From Proteobacteria bacterium UBA6729 (GTDB lineage Bacteria; Pseudomonadota; Gammaproteobacteria; Porifericomitales; Porifericomitaceae), in contig DKIB01000036.1 in assembly GCA_002454015.1 (NCBI GenBank), positions 26,246-44,855 of the forward strand: DNA of 18,610 bases. The letters are read 5' to 3'. Below the pieces are notes generated by a model. That model saw only the letters and a program-made list of their open reading frames with translations. It searched no databases and was not told where the DNA came from. Both the position numbers and the translations under genes were made by a program. This document shows positions 1 through 7,298 of the stretch, piece by piece (the first letter of the stretch is position 1; every line of letters starts with the position of its first letter).

Positions 1-68
1 TGGGACCCACCGCGAGCCCGGAGGCACTGCAACGCCTGGAACAAGGTCTGGCCCACCTGCCCCGGTAG
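1..68 (+). CDS. Aminotransferase class I/II, C-terminal end only (partial)
   Basis: Only the last 21 codons of this gene lie in the window; it is cut at the left edge and the stop is TAG at 66-68. The visible residues (GPTASPEALQRLEQGLAHLPR) are identical to the end of the duplicated fragment at 83-266. That fragment carries an additional upstream stretch typical of the C-terminal domain of PLP-dependent fold-type I aminotransferases: a VPGDCFG turn followed by WIRLSYG, where the arginine normally binds the substrate carboxylate. The family assignment therefore rests on the neighbouring copy. Substrate cannot be inferred. The gene points toward the oprI-like gene but has its own candidate terminator only after the second copy. 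Confidence 0.6.
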   Translation, partial: GPTASPEALQRLEQGLAHLPR

Positions 69-82
69 GGACTGCCCACCCG

Positions 83-266
83 CATGCAGCCACGCGCCCT
101 GGTGGAGTGGCTGGTGCGCGAGCACCGCATACTCACCGTCCCCGGCGACTGCTTCGGCATCCATGAACCCGGCTGGATACGCCTGTCCTATGGTGCCCTG
201 GGACCCACCGCGAGCCCGGAGGCACTGCAACGCCTGGAACAAGGTCTGGCCCACCTGCCCCGGTAG
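83..266 (+). pseudogene. Duplicated 3' fragment of the aminotransferase gene
   Basis: An open frame of 60 codons from ATG 84 to TAG 264-266 encodes the C-terminal piece of a class I/II aminotransferase, from a short helix (LVEWLVREH) through VPGDCFG and WIRLSYG to the final helix. It lacks the catalytic lysine and most of the fold, so it cannot be a working enzyme alone. It lies downstream of the stop codon of the first copy and in the same frame, because the repeat period is a multiple of three. I infer a by-product of the tandem duplication. The ATG at 84 has no Shine-Dalgarno sequence that I can see. Confidence 0.65.
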
Positions 267-289
267 GGACTGCCCACCCGGGCCGTGCA

Positions 290-310
290 CCCCGCGGCTT
301 GTCGGCGGGG
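290..310 (+). terminator. Candidate hairpin after the aminotransferase gene
   Basis: CCCCGC at 290-295 pairs perfectly with GCGGGG at 305-310 around a 9-base loop. The following GATTT is only a weak T-tract. The position, about 25 bp after the stop of the second copy and before the oprI-like promoter, suits a terminator. The first copy has no such hairpin because the repeat ends before it. Called from complementarity alone. Confidence 0.35.
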
Positions 311-371
311 GATTTCCGCGATGCGCCAGAGGCGGACAGTCCACTTTGTGCTGGCAGTTGCATCGCCGGGC

Positions 372-400
372 TTGCATTGAGCCGCCTGATCGGGCATGAT
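372..400 (+). promoter_or_regulatory. Candidate sigma-70 promoter of the oprI-like gene
   Basis: TTGCAT at 372-377 and CATGAT at 395-400 are separated by 17 bp, giving reasonable -35 and -10 boxes. Transcription would start near 407 and leave a leader of about 46 bases before the ATG at 453. The leader contains the palindrome at 413-427 and a good ribosome-binding site, AGGAGG, at 436-441. Confidence 0.5.
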
Positions 401-412
401 CCCCACTTGGAT

Positions 413-427
413 GACCGATCATCGGTC
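413..427. promoter_or_regulatory. Perfect 7-bp palindrome in the oprI-like leader
   Basis: GACCGAT-C-ATCGGTC forms two 7-base arms around one central base. It lies just downstream of the predicted transcription start and 9 bases before the ribosome-binding site. As DNA it could be an operator. As RNA it could form a 5-bp stem with a 5-base loop near the 5' end, which would fit mRNA stabilisation of an abundant lipoprotein. I do not recognise it as the site of a named regulator. Confidence 0.4.
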
Positions 428-452
428 CAATCAACAGGAGGAATATACCGTC

Positions 453-749
453 ATGTACGCAAAATTGACACGATTTGCTTGTCTTGCCCTGACCCTGTCT
501 GCACTGGGGGCCTGTGTGCCACCCCAAGCTGCTGATGCGGGTAAAATGGCAGAGATTGAGCGTATGGCCCGTCAGGCCCTGGAGGCCGCTACGAGTGCTG
601 GCCAGAGGGCGGACAATGCCCTGTCCGTTGCCTCGGAGGCTGCCTACGATGCCAGTCAGGCCAAGTCTGCGGCTGAATCAGCCCAGAGCTGCTGTAATGA
701 GAACCGGGATCGTATGGACCGTATGTTCCACAAGAGCATGCGCAAGTAA
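453..749 (+). CDS. oprI: OprI/Lpp-type murein lipoprotein
   Basis: A 98-residue outer-membrane lipoprotein. The signal peptide ends in the lipobox LGAC, with the lipidated cysteine at residue 21. The mature part is an alanine-rich heptad coiled coil (about 35-85) of the alanine-zipper type seen in Pseudomonas OprI and E. coli Lpp. It ends in SMRK; in this family the terminal lysine is joined to peptidoglycan diaminopimelate by L,D-transpeptidases, and one is encoded next door on the opposite strand (797-1699). The start at 453 is preferred over an in-frame ATG at 396, because AGGAGG lies at 436-441 and the signal peptide begins here. A CC pair near residue 80, just before the last helical stretch, is not typical of Lpp. 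Family call is firm; OprI versus Lpp is only naming. Confidence 0.88.
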   Translation: MYAKLTRFACLALTLSALGACVPPQAADAGKMAEIERMARQALEAATSAGQRADNALSVASEAAYDASQAKSAAESAQSCCNENRDRMDRMFHKSMRK

Positions 750-762
750 CAACCCCTGTGCA

Positions 763-793
763 CCTGCCGGTCGTCACCATGGCGGCCGGCGGG
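763..793. terminator. Candidate bidirectional hairpin between convergent genes
   Basis: CCTGCCGG (763-770) can pair with CCGGCGGG (786-793) over 8 bp including one G-U pair, with a 15-base loop. It sits exactly between the stop of the oprI-like gene (749) and the stop of the L,D-transpeptidase (797), which converge. No clear T-tract follows on either strand, so intrinsic termination is uncertain. Confidence 0.35.
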
Positions 794-796
794 CAA

Positions 797-1699
797 TCAT
801 TGTTGCAGGATGCCGATGGCCACGGGCACGCCACGCGGGTGGCGTAGCAGTTCGGTGACCAGTTCCATATCCAGACGGTAGTCCCGTCTGCCCGCCTGTT
901 GCTCTACCTGTTGCAGGGTGTTCAGCACGCGGGTCTCATGGGGCTGTTGCTCCTCGTGCAGTTCCGGGTGCACCTCCAGAAACAGCAGTTCCCCGCGTCT
1001 GCCGACCTTGACCGGCTGGTTGATGATCTCCACGGGTAGCCCGATGGGGACCAGTGGAAATAGCGCCTCAACGTCCTCTGGATACATGCGTATGCAGCCA
1101 TGGCTGACACGCATGCCGATGCCGGAGGGCTTGTTGGTGCCGTGGATCAGGTAGCTCGGCAGCCCCAGTCGAATGGCATAGTCGCCCAGCGGATTATCCG
1201 GTCCCGGAGGGACTCGTGCGGGCAAGGGCTCACCCTGACTGGCATACTCCGCGCGGATCGACTGCGGTGGAATCCAGGCGGGATGTTTCTGCTTGGCACT
1301 GACCCGGGTGCGGGCGAAGGGGATGGACCACCCTTCCCGACCTATCCCTACCGGGTAGGTCCATACCCGTTGCTGTCCGGTCTGAAAGAAATAGATGCGC
1401 ATTTCCGGAACATTCAGTACGATCCCCGCTCGGGCAGGGTCAGGCAGCACGTACAGGGCGGGTATGTGGACCTGTGCACCGGCCCCCGGGGACCATGAAT
1501 CCAGATGTGGATTGGCGAGGTGTATATCATCATAACCCTGCCCATGGGCACGGGCAATGTCCAGCAGGGTATCTTCCTCGGCGGCGGTCACCGTTGTCGC
1601 ACGACCCACCAGCCGGGAGGTGCCCAGAGGGAAGTACTCGGCCTGCACCGCTGCACACCAGCACAGGAGCCCCACCAGAGCGATGCCACGCCTGCTCAT
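797..1699 (-). CDS. Periplasmic L,D-transpeptidase (LysM + YkuD, ErfK/YbiS-like)
   Basis: A 300-residue secreted enzyme. A signal peptide (about 1-20, ending AVQA) is followed by a LysM-like segment (about 35-82, with DTLLDIARAH and a closing QVHIP) that should bind peptidoglycan. A YkuD catalytic domain (about 92-228) carries the HGTN motif at 186-189 and SHGCIRMYPEDVEALF at 199-214, with the nucleophile at Cys202. Members of this ErfK/YbiS/YcfS group attach Lpp-like lipoproteins to diaminopimelate or make 3-3 crosslinks. The convergent OprI/Lpp-like gene at 453-749 is its natural substrate, and Pseudomonas shows the same adjacency. The ATG overlaps the stop of the RND permease gene by 4 bases (ATGA, 1696-1699), so it is expected to be co-translated with the pump. 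A C-terminal tail of about 70 residues is of unknown role. Confidence 0.9.
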   Translation of the reverse strand: MSRRGIALVGLLCWCAAVQAEYFPLGTSRLVGRATTVTAAEEDTLLDIARAHGQGYDDIHLANPHLDSWSPGAGAQVHIPALYVLPDPARAGIVLNVPEMRIYFFQTGQQRVWTYPVGIGREGWSIPFARTRVSAKQKHPAWIPPQSIRAEYASQGEPLPARVPPGPDNPLGDYAIRLGLPSYLIHGTNKPSGIGMRVSHGCIRMYPEDVEALFPLVPIGLPVEIINQPVKVGRRGELLFLEVHPELHEEQQPHETRVLNTLQQVEQQAGRRDYRLDMELVTELLRHPRGVPVAIGILQQ

Positions 1700-4600
1700 C
1701 GCAGTTCCCCGATACGCAACAGGCTGGGCAACAGGATCAGCGCAAACACCAGACTGACCAGCATCCCCCCGACGATCACGGCAGCCAGACCGCTATACAG
1801 CTCAGCCCCGTCCCCGGGCACCAGCATCAGTGGCAGCATCCCGAAGATGCTGGTCATGGTGCTCATCAGGATGGGCCGCAGGCGGATACGCACCGCGTGC
1901 CGCACGGCCTCGTGCCGCGCCAGGCCCTCCTGTTCCCCGGCACGTGCCTGATACACCAGCAATATGGCGTTGTTGACCACCAGCCCCAGCAGGATCACGA
2001 AGCCGATCATGGTCAACAGATCCAGCGGCAACCCCAACAGGCGCAGGGCCAACACCCCGCCCACGGTGGCCAATGGCAGGGTACACAGCACCAGCAGGCT
2101 ATAAACAAAGGAACGGAACAGCGCACTCATCAGCAGATACAGTATAGCCGCTGCCAGCAGAAAACTGCCGCCCAGTTCCCGTATCGCCACGGCAAGTTTC
2201 TCGGCGGTGCCTCGATAATGGATGGATGCATCGGCCGGCAGCTGCTGCCAGAGTTCCGGCACCACCCGCTCCTTGAGGATACGCAGACACTCATTCAGGG
2301 CCATACCGGGCGGTGGGGTGATCTGCAGGCTGATCGCACGGCGCTGATTGACCCGGCGGATCTCTTCGGCACCCGCTGTGCGTTCCAGCCGCACCAGATC
2401 TCCCAAGCGCAGTGGCGTGGCAGCAGTGGCGGTTATCAGTGGCACATCCAGCAGTTCCCCGGGCACTGCCCAGGGGGTGGAGCGCACGATGATATCCAGG
2501 GTGCGCTCCCCATCAAAGTATTCCCCTGCATAGTACCCGTCTCCCAGGGTACGCACGACATTGGCCAGGGTGCTACGACTCCAGCCCGCCTCGGCAAGGC
2601 GACGCTCGTCCGGCACCAGACGCAGCTCCGGGCGTGCCATTACCAGACCGGGCAGGGGGCGCACCACGGCCCCCGGCAGCTGTTCCTGGATGTGCTGATA
2701 GGCACGCAGTGCGGCGTTGTACAACGGCTCCAGCTGCCGACCCTGTATATCCATCTCAATGACATTGCCACTGCCCAGACCCCCGAACAGGGAGGCCTGA
2801 CGGGTAAAGGCCAGCGTATCCGGGAATGACCACAGCAGGCGGTTGACCCGCTCCAGCACCTGCGGCAACGCAGCGGACTCCTGCGCCACGGCCCCCATGA
2901 AGACCTGCCCGCGCACCCCCACATAAAAATAGTGTCTGACCGTAGGTTTGGCACCGCCCCCGGGCAGATGCGGAGCCATCTGGCGGGCCACCTCGCCGCC
3001 CATTTCAGTGGCAAGGAAGTCCACGCTTGAGCCGGGTGCGGGCTGTACGAAGGCAAACACCAGATTGCGATTGCCGGTGGGCAGATAATCCAGTTTGGGT
3101 AGCCATAACCAGCAACCGAGCACGGGCGTAACCAGCAGTACCGTGATCCAGGCAACCCGCCGCCAGCGTCCATTCGTCAATGCCATGATGCCGTTGCTGA
3201 GGCGGTCCCAACGGTTGTGGCCTGCGGGTGAAGCAGCTTGATACCGGGCGGCCCAGCTCGCCTCGGTGGCGGGCACCACATACACCGCCACCAGCAGGGA
3301 GGCACAAATGGCAGCCGCCAGCGTCACCGCCAGATCCGCAAACAACTGTCCGGCCTCGCTACGCAGGAAAAGGATCGGCAAAAACACCGCCACCGTGGTG
3401 GCAGTGGACGCCAGCAACGCCCCCCACACCTGGGATACGGCTCGCACACCCGGCGCTGTATCACCGTCCTCCCGCAGTCGCACGATATTCTCCAGCACCA
3501 CGATGGAGGCATCCAGCACCATCCCCACCGCAAAGGCCAGGCCTGCCAGAGAAATGACATTGAGGGTACGTCCACCCAGATACAGTACGGTGAAGGTAAA
3601 CAGCAGACAGGCGGGGATCGCCAACAGCACCACCAGGGTGGCACGCAACCTCCGCAGGAACAGCCACAGCACGCCCACCGCCAGCACAATACCCAGCCCC
3701 AGATTGCTGAACAGCAGGCGCATGGCTGAATCGATGTAGACGGTTTCATCATAGACCTGCTGGATGCCGAGACCACTCTGCTGCAGCCAGCCCTCCCGGA
3801 GTTCGTGTACGGCCTCATCCAGACCCTGCATCACCGCCAGCACATTCACCCCCACCTCCCGGCGGGCATTAACGGCAATGGACTCCCGTCCCTGGGCCAG
3901 CACAAAGTCCCGCGGGTCGGCAAGGGCTATGCTTACCTGTGCCACATCACGCAGATGCACGGGGTGTCCATCCCGCCAGCTGAGAATCATCCCGCCGATC
4001 TCATCCAGCGTATAGCGCCCCTTGAAACGCAAACTGTATTCGCGTCGACCTACATCGACAAAGCCCCCGGAGACATCCTTGAACCCCCCGACAAATTTTG
4101 CGATGATCGGAATATCTATACCGGCATCAGCCAGTTTGTAGGGATCAAAGCTGACCCGCAGTTCCTGGGTGCGCCCCCCATAGACCTCGGAGCGGGCCAC
4201 CCCGGGTACCCGCTCCATGCGCGTCTTGATCACCTCTATCACGTAATCCCGGTACGCCGCTATATCCAGATGATTGCCCGGCAGGGTCTGCAGGATAAAC
4301 CAGGCGATGGGATTGGCCTCTGCACCACTGGCACTGATGAAGGGTTCGCCGGCATCCGGGGGATAGTCCGTGACCTGATTGAGACGACTCAGGACCTCTA
4401 CCAGGGCTCGGGACAACTGCGTACCGGACCGGAACTTGAGATTGAGTTCGGCACGCCCCTGCTGAGCCCGGGCCACCAGCTCCGTCATCCCCGGCAAGCC
4501 GCGCAGTGCATCCTCCTGTGGCTTTACCAGTTCAGACTCCACCTCCTCTGCAGAGGCAGAGCGCCAGGCGGTGGTGATGGTGAGCTCGGGCAGCTCCAGC

Positions 4601-4716
4601 TCGGGAACCAGTTGCACCGGCAGGCCGACATAGCTGAGTACACCGAACAGGGCCACCAGCAACAACACCACCGCCACCGCAGTGGGATTGGCCAGCCCCA
4701 GTCCGGCCAGTTTCAC
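1696..4716 (-). CDS. RND (HAE1/AcrB-like) efflux permease
   Basis: A 1006-residue inner-membrane transporter of the hydrophobe/amphiphile RND superfamily, slightly shorter than AcrB. It has the duplicated layout: TM1 at about 13-32, a large porter loop, TM2-6 (about 340-480), TM7 near 530, a second loop and TM8-12 (about 865-1000). The TM4 signature GMVLDASIVVLEN at 398-410 keeps one of the paired proton-relay aspartates (Asp402) and has alanine where AcrB has the second. TM10 carries GLVVNNAILLV. Export is driven by the proton gradient; substrate is unknown. The start is GTG (4714-4716), overlapping the adaptor stop as GTGA. Its own stop overlaps the L,D-transpeptidase start. No outer-membrane channel gene is in the window, so it may use a TolC-type partner encoded elsewhere. 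Confidence 0.92.
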   Translation of the reverse strand: MKLAGLGLANPTAVAVVLLLVALFGVLSYVGLPVQLVPELELPELTITTAWRSASAEEVESELVKPQEDALRGLPGMTELVARAQQGRAELNLKFRSGTQLSRALVEVLSRLNQVTDYPPDAGEPFISASGAEANPIAWFILQTLPGNHLDIAAYRDYVIEVIKTRMERVPGVARSEVYGGRTQELRVSFDPYKLADAGIDIPIIAKFVGGFKDVSGGFVDVGRREYSLRFKGRYTLDEIGGMILSWRDGHPVHLRDVAQVSIALADPRDFVLAQGRESIAVNARREVGVNVLAVMQGLDEAVHELREGWLQQSGLGIQQVYDETVYIDSAMRLLFSNLGLGIVLAVGVLWLFLRRLRATLVVLLAIPACLLFTFTVLYLGGRTLNVISLAGLAFAVGMVLDASIVVLENIVRLREDGDTAPGVRAVSQVWGALLASTATTVAVFLPILFLRSEAGQLFADLAVTLAAAICASLLVAVYVVPATEASWAARYQAASPAGHNRWDRLSNGIMALTNGRWRRVAWITVLLVTPVLGCWLWLPKLDYLPTGNRNLVFAFVQPAPGSSVDFLATEMGGEVARQMAPHLPGGGAKPTVRHYFYVGVRGQVFMGAVAQESAALPQVLERVNRLLWSFPDTLAFTRQASLFGGLGSGNVIEMDIQGRQLEPLYNAALRAYQHIQEQLPGAVVRPLPGLVMARPELRLVPDERRLAEAGWSRSTLANVVRTLGDGYYAGEYFDGERTLDIIVRSTPWAVPGELLDVPLITATAATPLRLGDLVRLERTAGAEEIRRVNQRRAISLQITPPPGMALNECLRILKERVVPELWQQLPADASIHYRGTAEKLAVAIRELGGSFLLAAAILYLLMSALFRSFVYSLLVLCTLPLATVGGVLALRLLGLPLDLLTMIGFVILLGLVVNNAILLVYQARAGEQEGLARHEAVRHAVRIRLRPILMSTMTSIFGMLPLMLVPGDGAELYSGLAAVIVGGMLVSLVFALILLPSLLRIGELR

Positions 4717-5738
4717 GGTTTCAGCACGCGCACCGGCTGGCCCGGCACCAGACGTTCATTACCGCGTACCACCACTGCATCCCCCGCCTGCAACATCCCG
4801 GCCACCTCTATCCAGTCCGCTTCACCATAACCGGGGGTTACCGCACGCATCTCCGCGGCAAACTCTGCAGAGACCACAAATACATTGATACCAAAGCTGC
4901 GGATTACCAGGGCATCCCTGGGCACCACCAGGGCATCGCGTGGGGGTGCCACGGGTACCGCTACACGCACCGGTGTACCCACAGGCCAGTCGGGCATGTC
5001 CAGTTGCACCCGAATCTCAAACAGCCGCGAGGCATCCCCCACCGGCACCAGCACACGCAAGCGACCTGAGGTCTCCTGATCATGGTATTGCACCCGCAGG
5101 CGGTCCCCCGCAGCCAGTCCACTGATACCGCCGGAGGGCACCCTGGCACTGAGTTCCAGTTGGTCCACATCCACCAACCGCAACACCGCCCCACTCTCCG
5201 GCACCTGCTCACCGGGATGCCGGATCCGCTCGCTGACCACCCCCGCAAAGGGGGCGACCAGCACGGTCTTGCGCAGTTCCTCCCGGGCCAGCCCCAGCTG
5301 CGCCTGCATCAGCTGCAGCCGACCGCGCAGCTCATCGCGCATGGCGCTCACCTCCTGCAAACGATTGCGTGCCGCATTATTGCGCTCGGCCAGCCGGGCC
5401 AGACGCTCCGCCTCCGCCTGATAGAACTCCAGCCGTGCCTGCACCTCGGCGATCTGCGCACGGGCCGCAGCCACTGCCAGCCGCCGCTCTGCGGCATCCA
5501 GCCGTGCCACCTCCTCTCCCGCAACCACCGCGTCACCCACCTCGACCACCCACTCCAGCCGCCCCCTGAGCTCCGAGGCCAGCAGCGCATTGTTGCGACT
5601 GATTACGGTACCTGGCATCCATGACACCGGTTGCACCTGTCGGGACTCTACCTCGACCACATGTACCCCGGTCGCCGCCCCACCCGACAGCGCCAGCATT
5701 ACCAATATACAGAACTTGCAGGACATTGAACCCGGCAT
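4713..5738 (-). CDS. Membrane-fusion protein (periplasmic adaptor) of the RND pump
   Basis: A 341-residue HlyD/AcrA-family adaptor, first gene of the operon. An N-terminal hydrophobic stretch (about 8-23) looks like a signal peptide. It is followed by a half-lipoyl segment (LRGRLEWVVEVGDAVVAGE), a short alpha-helical hairpin (about 80-155, rich in Ala, Glu, Leu and Arg), the second lipoyl half (APFAGVVSERI, then PGEQV) and the beta-barrel and membrane-proximal domains ending LVPGQPVRV. It would link the RND permease encoded immediately downstream to an outer-membrane channel. The hairpin is short, as in two-gene RND systems. Two starts are possible, ATG 5738 and ATG 5726 (MSCKF); neither has a clear Shine-Dalgarno, and both keep the signal peptide. 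The stop overlaps the permease GTG start. Confidence 0.88.
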   Translation of the reverse strand: MPGSMSCKFCILVMLALSGGAATGVHVVEVESRQVQPVSWMPGTVISRNNALLASELRGRLEWVVEVGDAVVAGEEVARLDAAERRLAVAAARAQIAEVQARLEFYQAEAERLARLAERNNAARNRLQEVSAMRDELRGRLQLMQAQLGLAREELRKTVLVAPFAGVVSERIRHPGEQVPESGAVLRLVDVDQLELSARVPSGGISGLAAGDRLRVQYHDQETSGRLRVLVPVGDASRLFEIRVQLDMPDWPVGTPVRVAVPVAPPRDALVVPRDALVIRSFGINVFVVSAEFAAEMRAVTPGYGEADWIEVAGMLQAGDAVVVRGNERLVPGQPVRVLKP

Positions 5739-5778
5739 GGTACCAAACTTTCAGGGATCTGTGCTAATCTCGACAACC

Positions 5779-6678
5779 ATGTACACCTGCAGCATCCCCG
5801 TTCAGATGGCCCTGCTCCTGCTGATGCTCTGTGCAGTACTGCCGACCCGAGGCCACGACACGTCCGATCATCGTGCGGGAATACAGCTGCTCGGTTCGGT
5901 AACGCTGACGGAACTGCGTTTCGCCGACACCCGGGTGCATGAGTTATCCGGGCTGGCCTGGGAGACACACACCGAAACCCTGTATGCCGTATCCGACCGC
6001 GGCGTGCTGGTCCATATACGACCCCTCTTTGACAACGGCAGGCTGGTCGGGGTACAGCCCCTGCAGGCCGTGCCCCTGCTGGATGTACACGGGGTCCCGC
6101 TGGCCGGGGATGCCAGCGACAGTGAGGGTCTGGCCCTGCATACAGATGGCACCCTGCTGGTCAGTTTTGAACGCCAGCCCCGTATCTGCACATACTACCC
6201 CGATGGGCATCCCGCCGGGGAGTGTCTGCCACTGCCCACCGCCCTGCGTGAACCCGCCCACTACCGGGGAAAGAATCTGGCGCTGGAGGCCGTAGCGCCG
6301 GGCCTCTTTACCGGCCCGGAGGCCGCATTGCAGGGCGAGGATGAGCGCTACCTGCACATCTATTCCGGCGACCGTCACTGGCAACTGCCTGCACAGCATC
6401 CGCAGGGGCACCTCACCGGCCTGGACAGGCTGCCTGACGGCAGGCTGCTGGTGCTGGAGCGGCGCCGCACCATGCTGCCCATGCACACCCCGACTGCAGT
6501 CCATCTGCTGGACCCCCGCAGCGGACAGTCACAGTTGTTGCTGGACCTCAGTACCACCACCTGGCCGGTAGCCAACTATGAAGGCATTGCCGCCAGGGAT
6601 GCCCACCACTTCTTCCTGATCAGTGATGACAACGCCCCCCTGCCCGAGCGTGCCCTGTTGCTGTACGTTGCATGGTGA
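5779..6678 (+). CDS. Secreted phytase-like (esterase-like) beta-propeller protein
   Basis: A 299-residue protein starting MYTCSIPVQM at 5779; the frame is open further upstream, but that would overlap the divergent adaptor gene. A signal peptide (about 1-25) precedes a domain resembling the family annotated as esterase-like activity of phytase. Its recurrent propeller-like motifs are visible: HELSGLAWETHTETLYAVSDRG near 55, DSEGLALHTDGTLLVSFERQ near 115, KNLALEAVA near 175, HLTGLDRLPDGRLLVLERRR near 215 and NYEGIAARDAHHFFLISDDN near 270. Members bind or act on phosphate esters, but few have a tested activity, so function is uncertain. It is divergent from the RND operon with 40 bp between start codons, so their promoters must overlap or lie inside a neighbouring gene. 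Confidence 0.75.
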   Translation: MYTCSIPVQMALLLLMLCAVLPTRGHDTSDHRAGIQLLGSVTLTELRFADTRVHELSGLAWETHTETLYAVSDRGVLVHIRPLFDNGRLVGVQPLQAVPLLDVHGVPLAGDASDSEGLALHTDGTLLVSFERQPRICTYYPDGHPAGECLPLPTALREPAHYRGKNLALEAVAPGLFTGPEAALQGEDERYLHIYSGDRHWQLPAQHPQGHLTGLDRLPDGRLLVLERRRTMLPMHTPTAVHLLDPRSGQSQLLLDLSTTTWPVANYEGIAARDAHHFFLISDDNAPLPERALLLYVAW

Positions 6679-6706
6679 TGCAGCCATGCGAAGGGTGCCG
6701 GCTGCA
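6679..6706. terminator. Candidate hairpin between convergent genes
   Basis: TGCAGCC (6679-6685) pairs perfectly with GGCTGCA (6700-6706), leaving a 14-base loop. It begins at the base after the stop of the phytase-like gene and precedes the moaB stop at 6720 on the other strand. There is no T-tract, so it may be a 3'-end processing or stability element, or chance. Confidence 0.3.
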
Positions 6707-6719
6707 GCGGATGTACTGA

Positions 6720-7244
6720 TCAGGATTCCGCCAGTCCGGGAATCAGATCAGACAGGTTGCAGGGGCGGGTGCGGGCATCCAGTTGTGGACCGAGGATGCT
6801 GTCCCAGGCCAGGGCGCAGGCCGCCGGTGAACCCGGCAGACTGAAGATATAGTGACCATTGCTGACCCCCGCCACCGCACGTGACTGTACGGTTGCGGCC
6901 CCGATCTGGGCGTGGGAGAGCGTACGGAACAGCTCACCAAAGCCCTCGATCTCTTTATCAAACAACACCCGTACCGCCTCCGGCGTACCATCGCGCCTGG
7001 TCATGCCCGTACCCCCGGTCAACAACACCGCGTGGATCTCCGGCATCACACACCACTGTGCCACCTGCGCCCGTATCCGGTAGAGATCATCGGGCAGCAA
7101 CAACCGCTCCACCAGTCGATGACCGGCACTGCCCAGCCGCTCCACCAGCAGACTGCCGGAACGATCTGTCTGTACAGTGCGGCTGTCGGAGACAGTCAGC
7201 ACCGCCATGCCGAGTGGGCGCAACCCGCCCGTGCGGTCATTCAT
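6720..7244 (-). CDS. moaB: Molybdenum cofactor biosynthesis protein MoaB
   Basis: A 174-residue protein of the MoaB/MogA family, matching the usual length of about 170. It has the early strand MAVLTVSDSR (13-22), the LTGGTG loop (75-80) that contacts molybdopterin phosphate, an aspartate two residues past TRR (TRRDGTPEAV), and SRAVAGVSNGHYIFSLPGSP (121-140) near the C-terminus. MogA-type members adenylylate molybdopterin in the cytoplasm; the role of MoaB is less clear in bacteria that also have MogA. GGAG lies 8 bases upstream of the ATG, supporting the start. The gene lies 54 bp downstream of comM on the same strand with no other moa genes nearby, so it may be the tail of that transcript or have its own promoter in the spacer. 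Confidence 0.88.
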   Translation of the reverse strand: MNDRTGGLRPLGMAVLTVSDSRTVQTDRSGSLLVERLGSAGHRLVERLLLPDDLYRIRAQVAQWCVMPEIHAVLLTGGTGMTRRDGTPEAVRVLFDKEIEGFGELFRTLSHAQIGAATVQSRAVAGVSNGHYIFSLPGSPAACALAWDSILGPQLDARTRPCNLSDLIPGLAES

Positions 7245-7298
7245 AAACGGTTCTCCATACTGTTGTGCCCCGGAACTCAGTGTACCAGACTGCCGGAT

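Larger units (their letters stand above)
1..280 (+). repeat. 198-bp tandem direct duplication, arms 1-82 and 199-280
   Basis: Bases 1-82 recur without a mismatch at 199-280, giving a period of 198 bp, exactly 66 codons. The first arm is cut by the window edge, so the unit is seen once in full (83-280) and once as its last 82 bp. Each copy includes the final 21 aminotransferase codons, the TAG stop and 14 bases beyond. The arms diverge abruptly after base 82/280. Perfect identity implies a recent event or an assembly artefact; if the window begins at a contig end, a graph loop is a real possibility. Confidence 0.9.

Noticed and set aside
1474..2829. Open frame of 451 codons on the + strand
   Set aside because: It lies antisense to the L,D-transpeptidase and RND permease genes, is full of His, Gln and Pro, and resembles no family. 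It is a high-GC shadow frame.
3805..4830. Open frame of 341 codons on the + strand
   Set aside because: Antisense to the RND permease and adaptor, with biased shadow composition and no domain.
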